NCBI RefSeq assembly: GCF_030622045.1
Contig: NZ_CP130886.1
Location: 5,712,001-5,776,000, forward strand
Reading direction: 5' to 3'
DNA length: 64,000 nucleotides
From: Planctellipticum variicoloris
GTDB lineage: Bacteria > Planctomycetota > Planctomycetia > Planctomycetales > Planctomycetaceae
Within the stretch, counting starts at the first letter, position 1; every line of letters starts with the position of its first letter. A program made the translations under genes and the position numbers. Of this stretch, positions 27,388 through 36,159 are shown in pieces. The notes under the pieces are model-generated. The model saw only the letters and a list, made by a program, of their open reading frames with translations, had not been told where the DNA came from and did not search any database.

Positions 27388-28842
27388 TTAGCTCACAACC
27401 TCCCGCACCACCTTCCCATGCACATCGGTCAGCCGGTAATCCCGGCCCTGGAACCGGTAGACCAGCTTCGTGTGATCGAAGCCCAACTGGTTCAGAATCG
27501 TCGCCTGCAGGTCGTGAATGTGGACCTTGTTCTCCGCCACCGAGAACCCGAGATCGTCCGAAGCTCCGTGCGTATAGCCTCCCTTGATCCCGCCCCCCGC
27601 CATCCACATCGAGTACACGTCAGGGTAATGGTCCCGACCCAGAATGTTCCCCCCCGCGGTCCGGCCTTCCCGGAACGGCGTCCGCCCGAATTCGCCGCCG
27701 CAGATAATCAGCGTCTCGTCCAGCAGCCCCCGCTGCTTCAGATCCTTGATCAGGGCCGCGACCGGCTTGTCCATCGTCGCGCACTTGCGGGTCAGGCCGT
27801 CCCGGATGTCCTCGTTGGGGCCGGTTCCGTGGAAGTCCCAGCCCCAGTCGAAGAGCTGCACGTACCGCACCCCCTGTTCCACCAGCCGGCGGGCCAGCAG
27901 GCAGTTGTTCGCAAAACTTGCTCCGCCCGGCTGCGCTCCGTAGGCCTCCAGCGTCTCGGTCGACTCCTTCGTGATGTCCATCACCTCGGGAACCGACATC
28001 TGCATCCGGTACGCCAGCTCGTACTGCGCAATCCGGGTCAGCGTCTCGGGATGCCCCAGCTCTTCCGCCTGCAATTGGTTCAGATCCCGCAGCGCATCCA
28101 GACTCTTCCGCCGGAGGTCCCGATCCATCCCCGCCGGGTCCGACGCATACAGCACCGGATCCCCCTTCGACCGGCACTGCACCCCCTGGTAGACCGACGG
28201 CAGAAACCCGCTCCCGAACGAGTTCTTGCCGCCGTTCGGCTGCACGCCGCTGGAAATCAGCACCACGAATCCCGGAAGATTTTCGTTCTCCGAACCCAGG
28301 CCATACGTCGCCCAGGCTCCCAGCGAAGGCCGGCCCGAACGGGGCGAACCCGTATACAGCAGCAGCTCCGCCGGCGCATGGTTGAACTGGTCCGTCGTCA
28401 TCGAACGGATCACGCACATCTCGTCAGCGACCGTCTGCAGGTGCGGAATCGCGTCCGACAGCCAGACGCCCCCTTGACCGCATTGCGTAAACGTCCGCGG
28501 CGTCCCCAGCAGCTTCGGCGTCCCCGAAGTGAACGCGAACCGCTTCCCCTTCAGAAACTGCTCCGGACACTCCTCGCCGTTGTGCTTCACCAGCTCCGGC
28601 TTGTAGTCGTATAGATCCAGGTGGGGCGGCGAACCGGTCAGGTGCAGATAAATCACCCGCTTGGCCTTCGCCGGCAACGGCGGATCCTTCGGCGCCAGCG
28701 GGTTGATGACCCCGCCAGTCTCGCCGCGGACGGCCGTCTCGCCCCCCAGGGTCGCCAGAGCCAGCGCCCCCAGCCCCATCGAAGAGCGCTGCAGGAAGTG
28801 CCGACGAGTCCCGAGCTGCAAGTGTTCGAGGCAGGGATGCAT
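27388..28842 (-). CDS. DUF1501 protein (Tat-exported, sulfatase-like fold)
   Basis: 484 residues. The Tat signal is TRRHFLQRSSMGLGALALA near residue 12. The DUF1501 body shows VIYLHLTGSPPHLDLYDYKP, FNHAPAELLLYTGSPRSGRPS, LARRLVEQGVRYVQLFDWGWDFHG, LIICGGEFGRTPF and GRDHYPDVYSMWMAGGGIKGG. The fold is related to alkaline phosphatase/sulfatase, but function is unproven. In planctomycetes this gene is typically paired with a PSD1 cytochrome gene, as here (29094-32534, upstream on the same strand). Confidence 0.94.
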   Translation of the reverse strand: MHPCLEHLQLGTRRHFLQRSSMGLGALALATLGGETAVRGETGGVINPLAPKDPPLPAKAKRVIYLHLTGSPPHLDLYDYKPELVKHNGEECPEQFLKGKRFAFTSGTPKLLGTPRTFTQCGQGGVWLSDAIPHLQTVADEMCVIRSMTTDQFNHAPAELLLYTGSPRSGRPSLGAWATYGLGSENENLPGFVVLISSGVQPNGGKNSFGSGFLPSVYQGVQCRSKGDPVLYASDPAGMDRDLRRKSLDALRDLNQLQAEELGHPETLTRIAQYELAYRMQMSVPEVMDITKESTETLEAYGAQPGGASFANNCLLARRLVEQGVRYVQLFDWGWDFHGTGPNEDIRDGLTRKCATMDKPVAALIKDLKQRGLLDETLIICGGEFGRTPFREGRTAGGNILGRDHYPDVYSMWMAGGGIKGGYTHGASDDLGFSVAENKVHIHDLQATILNQLGFDHTKLVYRFQGRDYRLTDVHGKVVREVVS

Positions 28843-28875
28843 GGGAGAAACTCTGTTATTGGTTATTGGTGGTTT

Positions 28876-28899
28876 GTCAGTTGTCCGTGGTCAGTTGTC
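28876..28899 (+). repeat. CAGTTGTC-type repeat
   Basis: GTCAGTTGTCCGTGGTCAGT-type words, same dispersed family as 10641, 13609 and 41891, in the 250-bp gap between DUF1501 and PSD1. Confidence 0.65.
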
Positions 28900-28945
28900 T
28901 GTCGCGGGAGCCGACAGTTGTCCGGCAGGCCGAGTCTTCGAGGCC

Positions 28946-29022
28946 CGTACGATGGACGTCCTCGTCCGTCGGTCTTGTGAGACGCTGAGAAGAGGTCGAC
29001 GGACGAGGACGTCCATCGTACG
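28946..29022. repeat. GGACGTCCTCGTCC-type inverted repeat, copy 2
   Basis: Perfect 26-nt arms at 28946-28971 and 28997-29022, separated by 25 nt. It is preceded by GAGTCTTCGAG, a word also found inside the 90-bp repeat. Same family as 26807-26864. Confidence 0.9.
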
Positions 29023-29093
29023 AAACTGTGGTCCGAAGCTTTCCTCTCTTTCGACATTCCGCCTTCGACATTCGACATTCGACATTTCTTCTC

Positions 29094-32000
29094 TCACCGC
29101 TTCATCAGCATCTCATCCAGATTCAGCAGCACGTTCCCCACTACCGACCACGCCGCCAGGTCGACCACATCCACTCCCGCCGGGGACGGGCCGAGCGGCT
29201 CGGTCGCCATCTTCATCGCCAGGTCCGGATGGTCCCGGAACCCGGCCGCGGTCTCGTCGTGCAATCGAACCAGCCGTGCCAGCTCTGCGGGATGCGGCTC
29301 CCGCGACGTGCAACGCCGGAAGGCGAATCGCATTCGCTCTTCCGTCGTCGCCCCCCCCTCAGCGAGCGCCAGCCGGGCCAGTGCCTGAGAGGCTTCGATA
29401 TAAACCGGGTCGTTGAGAGTCACCAGCGCCTGCAGCGGCGTATTCGTCCGGACCCGACGGAGCGTGCACGTCTCGCGGTTTGGAGCGTCGAACGTCGCCA
29501 TCGAAGGATACGGACTCGACCGCCGCCATGTCGTATAGAGCCCCCGCCGGTACTTGTCTTCCCCGCCGCTCGTCTGCCAGTCGATCCCGCTCCCGAACGC
29601 CGCAGACAGTCCCAGCGATGGCTGAGGCGGCTTCACGGGCGGGCCATACAATTTGTGGCTCAGCAGCCCGCTGACGGCGAGCGCCTGGTCGCGAATCATC
29701 TCGGCCGACATGCGGAACCGCGGGCCGCGCGCCAGCAGCCGGTTGTCGGGATCGAGTTGCACGAGTTCGGGCGTCACCCGGGACGACTGCCGATACGCCG
29801 CAGAGGTCACGATCTGTTTTACGAACGCCTTCAAATCCCAGTGCATCGCATGCAGTTCGGTGGCCAGCCAGTCGAGCAATTCGGGATGGGACGGCTGATC
29901 TCCCTGTGAGCCGAACTCCTCGCTCGTCGCCACGATCCCTGTCCCGAAGATCGACTCCCAGTACCGGTTGGCGATCACCCGGGCCGTGAGCGGGTTCTGC
30001 TCGGTCACCAGCCACTTCGCCAGCGCCAGCCGGTTGAGCGGTTCGCCCGCAGGTGGCGACGGAAAGACCGCCGGCGTCCCCTCAGATACTTCCTGCCCCA
30101 GATCCATGAAGTTGCCGCGGTGCTGCAGCTTCGTGACGCGGTGCTTGTCCGCCGGCAGATCCCGCATGATCGGCACCGTGACCGGCGGCATGTCGTTGAG
30201 CGACTTCTGCAACTCCGCCACCCGCGACCGTTGCGTCGCCAGCGCCGGCGTCACCGCCAGGAATTGTTTCGTGATCGCCGCCCGCTCCTCGGCCGTCCGG
30301 TCGGCCTCCGACCTCGCCGTGATCGCGTGCAGGACGGCCGCCGGCGTGGCCGCCCGTTCGCCGGCCCGTTCGTCATCGGTCACCGACAGCCGGAACGAAC
30401 CCAGCAGATGCCCCGCATGCTTCGACTGCTGCTCCAGCGTCACCTGCAGGGTCGCTCCCGCCGGGACGGACACCGGAGTCGATGTCAGCAGGGTCAGAAC
30501 ATGCGGAGCGTCGATTGCCCCGCCGACGGCCCAGCCCTTCTCAGCCGGCTTGTCGTTCTTCAGCACTTCCTGGGCATTGAAGCCCGGCTGCATGTAGTCC
30601 GCGATGGCCGACGTAAAGGCCACTTCGCGCACGCCGCTGACCGACAACGCCTGTTGCGGATTCGGGATCTCGTCGACCATCTGCTGCCAGATCGTCTCCC
30701 GCGCCGCATTCAGCACGGAGACTTTGAATCCTTTGATCCGACTCTCCGTGTCGCCATCGGTCCGGTTCCAGATCACAATCCGCTCCAGCGGCTGATCAGC
30801 CTTCAGATCGACTTCCCACCATGGATCATCCGTAATCGCGCAGTGCGTGACCGAGTTCTTCGCGTAATCTCCGTCCGTGTTCCCGTCGATGCCCCGCCCG
30901 GCGTCGCCACCAAAGTCGGTCGAACTCTGCGACGCCTGCCCCTTCAGGGCCAGGTTTTCGTCACCGCGGAACGCCTGAACTTCCGCCAGGTGCAGAATCC
31001 GCTGTTTGCCCGGCAGCTCGACACGCACGTAACGCCCGATTGCGGCGGTTCCGCCCGGCGGAACCAGGTTCACTTTCACGCCCGTCAACACAAAGTTTCC
31101 GCCGGCCAGCCCCGAATTGCTCGCCGTTTCCAGCTTCAGCGCCCGCAGCGTCCCTTCGAGCGCCGGCAGCTCCAGTCGATAGACGTCCGTGTCCGCCTTC
31201 TCGGACGCAGACACCACAGCATCGCTGTTGATCTCGATCGGCTTCCCGGATTCCCGCTTCGCCTGGGAAGGAATCAGCCCGATCCAGGTGAATTCCGCCG
31301 ACAGTCGCTCCATCCACTTCTGCTGCTCGATTGCCAGCTCCGGCGTCAACGTCTGCAGCGTCTGCTGCAGCCCGGCGATCTCAGCCTCCCACGCCTGCCG
31401 CTGCTGCTGCTGCTCGGGCGTAAAGATCGACAGCAGCGGGCTCTCGTCGCGCCGGTCCGCGTCCTCCGAATGGTTGAAGAACGCGAACAGCTTGAAGAAC
31501 TCCTCCTGCGACAGCGGGTCGTACTTGTGACTGTGGCACTGGGCGCAGGCGATCGTCGTTCCCATCCAGACCGCCATCGTCGTGTTGACGCGATCGACGA
31601 TCGCGACGTTGCGGAACTCCTCATCGTTCGTCCCACCCTCGCTGTTGGTCAGCGTGTTGCGATGGAACGCCGTGGCGATGAGCTGGTCGTTCGTCGGGCT
31701 CGGCAGCAGGTCGCCCGCGATCTGCTCGACCGTGAACTGGTCGAACGGCTTGTTCTCGTTGAACGCCTTGATGACGTAGTCGCGATACAGCCAGATCGTC
31801 CGCGGCGGGTCATCGGCATACCCCGCCGAGTCCGCATACCGGGCCAGATCCAGCCACTGATGCGCCCAGTGCTCGCCATACGCAGGCTTCTCCAGCAGCC
31901 GGTCGACCAGTTTTTCGTAGGCGTTTTGACTCTCGTCCTGCAGGAAGGCGTCGACCTCGGCAATCGTGGGCGGCAGCCCCGTCAGATCCAGCGACACCCG

Positions 32001-32534
32001 GCGGATCAGCGTCGCTTTGTCCGCCTCCGGCATCGGCTGCAGCCCCTCGCGTTCCAGCCGGGCCAGCAGAAAGCGGTCGATGTCATTCCGCGGCCACTTG
32101 GCGTTCTTCACTGCAGGAATCGCCGGCCGGACCGGCGCGGCGTACGACCAGTGAGTCGCGTAGGCTCCCCCTTCACGGACCCAGCGCTCCAGCAATTCCT
32201 TTTCCCGCTCGGTCAGCTTCTTCCCGGTTGCCGCCGGCGGCATCACCTCGTCCGGATCGCGCGACAGCACCCGGGCCACCAGTGCGCTCTGTTCCGGATG
32301 CCGCGGCACGATGGCGAAAGAGCCCCCCTGGTCGGCGGTCGCCCCTTCGGCCGTATCCAGCCGCAATCCGTCCGTTCCTCCTTTGCGCTCGGCGGCGTCC
32401 GGGCCGTGGCACTGGAAGCAGTTGTTCGACAGGATCGGCTTGATGTCGCGGTTGTAGTCCAGTGGGTCAGCGGCGAACGCTCTACCGGAAGAACTCAACA
32501 AGACGACTGCAAGCATTCCGACCAGGCGCAGCAT
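29094..32534 (-). CDS. PSD1-type cytochrome c / DUF1549 / DUF1553 protein
   Basis: 1146 residues, exported (signal LRLVGMLAVVLLSSSGRAFA). Domains in order: a planctomycete cytochrome c with the haem motif NCFQCHG; DUF1549 (about 125-330, RFLLARLEREGLQP, RYADSAGYADD); a central region with an F5/8 type C-like segment (AGRGIDGNTDGDYAKNSVTH, WWEVDLKADQPLERIVIWNR); and C-terminal DUF1553 (about 820-1120, VIANRYWESIFGTGIV, NRLLARGPRFRMSAEMIRDQ). It is probably part of an extracytoplasmic polysaccharide-processing system with its DUF1501 partner. ATG at 32534 precedes the signal; an ATG at 32612 is possible. Confidence 0.94.
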   Translation of the reverse strand: MLRLVGMLAVVLLSSSGRAFAADPLDYNRDIKPILSNNCFQCHGPDAAERKGGTDGLRLDTAEGATADQGGSFAIVPRHPEQSALVARVLSRDPDEVMPPAATGKKLTEREKELLERWVREGGAYATHWSYAAPVRPAIPAVKNAKWPRNDIDRFLLARLEREGLQPMPEADKATLIRRVSLDLTGLPPTIAEVDAFLQDESQNAYEKLVDRLLEKPAYGEHWAHQWLDLARYADSAGYADDPPRTIWLYRDYVIKAFNENKPFDQFTVEQIAGDLLPSPTNDQLIATAFHRNTLTNSEGGTNDEEFRNVAIVDRVNTTMAVWMGTTIACAQCHSHKYDPLSQEEFFKLFAFFNHSEDADRRDESPLLSIFTPEQQQQRQAWEAEIAGLQQTLQTLTPELAIEQQKWMERLSAEFTWIGLIPSQAKRESGKPIEINSDAVVSASEKADTDVYRLELPALEGTLRALKLETASNSGLAGGNFVLTGVKVNLVPPGGTAAIGRYVRVELPGKQRILHLAEVQAFRGDENLALKGQASQSSTDFGGDAGRGIDGNTDGDYAKNSVTHCAITDDPWWEVDLKADQPLERIVIWNRTDGDTESRIKGFKVSVLNAARETIWQQMVDEIPNPQQALSVSGVREVAFTSAIADYMQPGFNAQEVLKNDKPAEKGWAVGGAIDAPHVLTLLTSTPVSVPAGATLQVTLEQQSKHAGHLLGSFRLSVTDDERAGERAATPAAVLHAITARSEADRTAEERAAITKQFLAVTPALATQRSRVAELQKSLNDMPPVTVPIMRDLPADKHRVTKLQHRGNFMDLGQEVSEGTPAVFPSPPAGEPLNRLALAKWLVTEQNPLTARVIANRYWESIFGTGIVATSEEFGSQGDQPSHPELLDWLATELHAMHWDLKAFVKQIVTSAAYRQSSRVTPELVQLDPDNRLLARGPRFRMSAEMIRDQALAVSGLLSHKLYGPPVKPPQPSLGLSAAFGSGIDWQTSGGEDKYRRGLYTTWRRSSPYPSMATFDAPNRETCTLRRVRTNTPLQALVTLNDPVYIEASQALARLALAEGGATTEERMRFAFRRCTSREPHPAELARLVRLHDETAAGFRDHPDLAMKMATEPLGPSPAGVDVVDLAAWSVVGNVLLNLDEMLMKR

Positions 32535-32839
32535 GACGGCGAATCCCCGAGGCGCGGACGTGACGACGTGCGATCGACCGCCGGTTTCCCGACGAAAATC
32601 GCAACAATCCATTTTGATGCGTCACCGGGGGGCCGTAAAGGCCGCGGGCGTGAGAAGACGGGGCACTGTCCGAGTTCACCCTGCAGCTTATGCAGGGTGA
32701 ATTTGGAAAGGGCCTTGAGGCGGCGTTCACCCGACCTTGCTGATTGCCGAGCGGATGTGGTTCAATCTTTGGAGAGAGTCGTCGGATTCCGCCGACGGCG
32801 CTCGACTTCTTTTCCGTCCAATTCCCGGGGCATTCGTCG
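32535..32839. other. Divergent intergenic region with hairpin
   Basis: No gene is seen between the divergent PSD1 and PilT genes. It contains the perfect hairpin at 32675-32701 and should hold both promoters. Confidence 0.5.
32675..32701. promoter_or_regulatory. Perfect 11-bp hairpin upstream of PilT gene
   Basis: TTCACCCTGCA and TGCAGGGTGAA with loop GCTTA. It lies about 140 bp upstream of the PilT start and 140 bp upstream of the PSD1 start. It could be an operator for a dimeric regulator, since its symmetry suits a protein site, or an RNA hairpin. It lacks a T-run. Confidence 0.5.
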
Positions 32840-34006
32840 ATGAGTGGTTCTCCAGCTCCTGTCGCGTCGAAGTTCAGCACGATCCGTCTCGGTTCGACCG
32901 CCAACAACGACCTGCCGGTCAACAAGCTTTTCCGGGCATTGATTGAGAACAACGGCTCCGACTTGCACCTGCAGGTGGGAAAGCCGGCGATTCTGCGTGC
33001 GCGGGGCGACCTCAAAGCTCTGAACATGCCTCCGATCACCGAAGAGCAGATGAAAGAGCTCTGCCTGCCGATGCTGGACGAACGCAACAAGGAGATTTTC
33101 TTCACGACGGGGGGGGCGGACTATGCGCACGTCGTGGAGCACAAGGGCGAAACGTGGCGTTTCCGCGTGAACATGTTCATCCAGACCGGCAAGATGGGCA
33201 TGGTGAGCCGAAAGGTCGAACGGTCGATTCCCAACTTCGAGGGACTTTACCTTCCCCCGATCATGCAGGATTTGTGCATTTACGATCAGGGGATGGTGCT
33301 GCTGGCGGGCGTAACCGGATCGGGCAAGTCGACGACGATCGCGTCGATGCTCGACTGGATCAACCACAACTACGGCAAGCACATTCTGACGATTGAAGAT
33401 CCGGTCGAATTCGTCTACACGCCCGACAAGTCTCTGATCAACCAGCGCGAGATCGGGCCCGACGTGAGCGACTTCCACACGGCGATGAAGCACGCCGTGC
33501 GTCAGGACCCCGACATCATGCTCGTGGGCGAAATGCGCGACCGGGAGACGTTCGAAACGGCCATGCACGCCGCCGAAACGGGGCACCTCGTGTATGGAAC
33601 GATTCACGCTTCGAGCGCGCCATCGACGATCGGACGTATTCTCGACCTCTTCCCGCAGAGCATGCACAACGCCCTGCGGTCGTCGATGGGCTTCAACATG
33701 AAGGCCATCGTGGCCCAGAAGCTGCTGAAGACGATCGTCGACAAGCCGAAACGCGTGCCGATCTGCGAAATCATGCTCTTTACCGGCATCGTCAAAAAGC
33801 TGATTCTGGAGCACGAAGACGAGAAGCTGCCGGCGGCGATGCGGATCGGCAAGGCGGACGGCATGCAGCAGTTTAACGACAGCCTGCACCACTTCCTCAA
33901 GCTGGAATACATCAGCCGGGCCGACGCGTTTGAAATCTCGCCCAACGCGGAAGAGCTGAAGATGATGCTCAAGGGGATCGACGTGAAGAGTTCGGGGATT
34001 CTGTAG
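32840..34006 (+). CDS. pilT: PilT-type twitching motility ATPase
   Basis: Hexameric ATPase that retracts type IV pili from the cytoplasmic side, 388 residues. Walker A is GVTGSGKSTT. The Asp box is ILTIEDPVEFVY, Walker B LVGEMRDRETFETAMHAAET, and the His box GHLVYGTIHA. The N-terminal PAS-like domain has the GSDLHLQVGKPAILRARGDL motif. Unlike many pil loci, no other pilus gene is adjacent. The DUF1559 pilin-like protein is 10 kb away. ATG at 32840 was chosen; an earlier in-frame start is less likely. Confidence 0.94.
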   Translation: MSGSPAPVASKFSTIRLGSTANNDLPVNKLFRALIENNGSDLHLQVGKPAILRARGDLKALNMPPITEEQMKELCLPMLDERNKEIFFTTGGADYAHVVEHKGETWRFRVNMFIQTGKMGMVSRKVERSIPNFEGLYLPPIMQDLCIYDQGMVLLAGVTGSGKSTTIASMLDWINHNYGKHILTIEDPVEFVYTPDKSLINQREIGPDVSDFHTAMKHAVRQDPDIMLVGEMRDRETFETAMHAAETGHLVYGTIHASSAPSTIGRILDLFPQSMHNALRSSMGFNMKAIVAQKLLKTIVDKPKRVPICEIMLFTGIVKKLILEHEDEKLPAAMRIGKADGMQQFNDSLHHFLKLEYISRADAFEISPNAEELKMMLKGIDVKSSGIL

Positions 34007-34065
34007 GGCAGCCGTGTGGGATCGCAAGAACCGGATCGTCAGAAGATGGTGGGCGGGAGCCTACC

Positions 34066-34815
34066 CTACTGGCTCAGCTCTTCGACGCAAGCCTCCCACA
34101 GTTCATCCACCGTCTTGCCGGTTGCCGTCTGGAAGTCCTCCAGCCGGAACTCCCGGTCCTGCATGTGGCGGTGGAGCGTGTCGACGGTTCCCGGATGCTT
34201 TTCCTCGATCCAGACGAGGAAGCGGGCGGTGACGCCGTAGCTGTTGGTGTAGCTCTGCCGGGATGACAGTCGATCGGGGAAATTCCAGCCGGGTTGCTTC
34301 TCCGGTCCATACTGCTTGCGAGCGTAGTCGGCGATCCCTTCGGTGAGCCAGCCGGGATTGGAATCCGGATAGGCCTGGACGGCGTGGGTCAATTCGTGCG
34401 TCAGCAGGCCGATGTCGTCCGGGTGGGCTTTGAGCCATTTGATGCTGACCGTGACGCGATCGCCGCTGCAATGGGCGGGGATGTCGAGTTTCGGATCGAA
34501 GGTCAGCCGGATCTTGCGCGGAGCCTTCCGGGTCGGGTGCTCGAACCGTGTGAGCAGCTTCGGGTAGCACTCGTAGTACAGCGTGGTCAAGCGGCCGGCG
34601 ATCGGAGCGAACTCGGCGTCGACCGGGCCTTCGAGGATCAGTGTCAATTTCGGCTCGGTCTTGACGGGAGCCGAGGCGTCGGCCGGCGGTTCGTCGCTGC
34701 AGGCCGCGGCGCTGATCGCCCCGACGAGGAGCAAGCGGAGCAGCGCTTGACCCGTGAAACGGAGTGTGCGCAGCGAGATTGGCGTGGAGTTCTCCGACTG
34801 TCCGGTGTCGCGCAT
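34066..34815 (-). CDS. Lipoprotein zinc metallopeptidase-like protein (plant BSP family)
   Basis: 249 residues. The signal LLRLLLVGAISAAAC carries a lipobox Cys, so it should be anchored in a membrane. The body matches the basic secretory protein / peptidase-of-plants-and-bacteria family: DIGLLTHELTHAVQAY has the HExxH zinc motif, and GWLTEGIADYARKQYG has the downstream Glu/Asp helix. The C-terminus (FRLEDFQTATGKTVDELWEA) is family-typical. Proposed role is envelope or wall-associated proteolysis. A TAGACT box lies 66 bp upstream at 34881. Confidence 0.87.
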   Translation of the reverse strand: MRDTGQSENSTPISLRTLRFTGQALLRLLLVGAISAAACSDEPPADASAPVKTEPKLTLILEGPVDAEFAPIAGRLTTLYYECYPKLLTRFEHPTRKAPRKIRLTFDPKLDIPAHCSGDRVTVSIKWLKAHPDDIGLLTHELTHAVQAYPDSNPGWLTEGIADYARKQYGPEKQPGWNFPDRLSSRQSYTNSYGVTARFLVWIEEKHPGTVDTLHRHMQDREFRLEDFQTATGKTVDELWEACVEELSQ

Positions 34816-34880
34816 CGGCCGGCCTCGTCAACAGCCTGGAATCTGGCAGAATTATGCGTGCGTCGTCAGTACGCCGGCCG

Positions 34881-34886
34881 AGTCTA
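34881..34886 (-). promoter_or_regulatory. Possible -10 box TAGACT
   Basis: The TAGACT hexamer reads toward the lipoprotein gene, 66 bp before its start. The same hexamer precedes three other minus-strand genes here. No clear -35 match. Confidence 0.3.
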
Positions 34887-34915
34887 CAGCAGGACTCAGC
34901 CCTGGGGAGTGCGTG

Positions 34916-36031
34916 CTATCGGGATTGCGGAAGGACATCCCGAATCGCTGTTCCGGCGCGCGGCTCATGCGCGGAGTAATCTTCGCCGAGCAAGGCGGCG
35001 AGAGTCGCTGCGACCTGGCTTTGAGTGACCGGCTCGCACTCTTTGCGTTCTCCCAGCGGCGGCGTGTCGGGGCCGAGAAACGCCATCCACATCTCCTCGG
35101 CGCCCTCGATTGTTTTACCGTGGTTGCGCCAGTTGACCGGGCCGGTTCCGCGTCCGTGATCGGTGGTCAGGATGAACGTTGTCCGATCCCGGTATTCGTC
35201 CATCGACTGCATCTGTTCCCAGAGCCGCTGAATGTAGCGGTCGACGGCATTGGCCGAGTGGAGCAGATTGTCGTAGCGTCCAGCGTGTCCCCAGGCGTCC
35301 GTCTCCAGGAACCCCACGAAAAGGACGCGGGGTTTGTGTCGCAGCAGATGCTCGCGGGCCGCCTGATAGAGCATGGAATCGATGACCTCGGCCGCGTTCG
35401 GACGGGTCGTATCGGTGATCAGTTCGTTCAACAGCATTTGACGAGGGTTTGGATCGAGTTCCGGGACCGATTCCCAGCCGCCCATTACGGGAAACCCACA
35501 TCGCTCGCGGTTGATGATGAATGGCGTGACGTCCCAGGCACTGAAGGCGGCGACTTTGCCGTCATAGGCGGGTTTGCGATGCAGCCACTCCAGGACGGTG
35601 AAGTTCTCGTTCGGTTTCTTGGCGTTGCTGTCGATCCGGGGGTCGGCAAACCCGGTCAGAATCTCGTTGTAACCCGGATACGAAAACTTCATTGTGTTCG
35701 TGATCTGGGAAGAACTTCCCCGCAGCCGGTTGCCGTAAATCTGCCCCTCGCCGCCGAATTTACTCCACAGAAACGGCATGAGCGCAGCCCGTCGTTCCTC
35801 CGGGGTTTCGCGCCAGTAGGCTTCCTCCAGCGCCTTCGCATCGGCCACGCCGCCGTGTTCTTTGCTGATCAGCTCTTTCTCCGCGCCGGTGAAGACTTCC
35901 TGCCAGCGCAAGCCATCGGTCGTGATCAGGACGATGTTGCGAGTCTTCAGGTCTTCCGCCCGCGTCGCCGCAGCAAGTCCGAACAGCAGCAGAATGCCCA
36001 TGACCGCCGGACGATAGAGGCGCTGATCCAT
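34916..36031 (-). CDS. Exported alkaline-phosphatase-superfamily (phosphodiesterase/sulfatase-like) protein
   Basis: 371 residues. The signal peptide (YRPAVMGILLLFGLAAATRA) is followed by NIVLITTDGLRWQEVFTGAE, the metal-binding start of the fold with Asp and the Thr nucleophile region. Later come GFLETDAWGHAGRYD (Asp/His pair) and FILTTDHGRG (Asp-His), the standard metal-ligand pairs. It therefore looks catalytically complete. The substrate is likely a phosphoryl or sulfuryl ester. ATG at 36031 has a GGAG site. Located between two clusters of DUF1501/PSD1 genes. Confidence 0.88.
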   Translation of the reverse strand: MDQRLYRPAVMGILLLFGLAAATRAEDLKTRNIVLITTDGLRWQEVFTGAEKELISKEHGGVADAKALEEAYWRETPEERRAALMPFLWSKFGGEGQIYGNRLRGSSSQITNTMKFSYPGYNEILTGFADPRIDSNAKKPNENFTVLEWLHRKPAYDGKVAAFSAWDVTPFIINRERCGFPVMGGWESVPELDPNPRQMLLNELITDTTRPNAAEVIDSMLYQAAREHLLRHKPRVLFVGFLETDAWGHAGRYDNLLHSANAVDRYIQRLWEQMQSMDEYRDRTTFILTTDHGRGTGPVNWRNHGKTIEGAEEMWMAFLGPDTPPLGERKECEPVTQSQVAATLAALLGEDYSAHEPRAGTAIRDVLPQSR

Positions 36032-36159
36032 GTTGATTCTCCAGAATGACGTGATCCCCATCCTCGCGGTTTCTCGCGGGCATGGTTGCAAGCGGCAATG
36101 TCCGATTCCTCGCGTCTCGCGACACGATATCGGACACGCAGAGCGAGGCACCAGCCCGG

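Noticed and set aside
30120-32843. 907-residue open frame on the plus strand
   Set aside because: Antisense shadow of the PSD1 gene, Arg-rich, no family resemblance.
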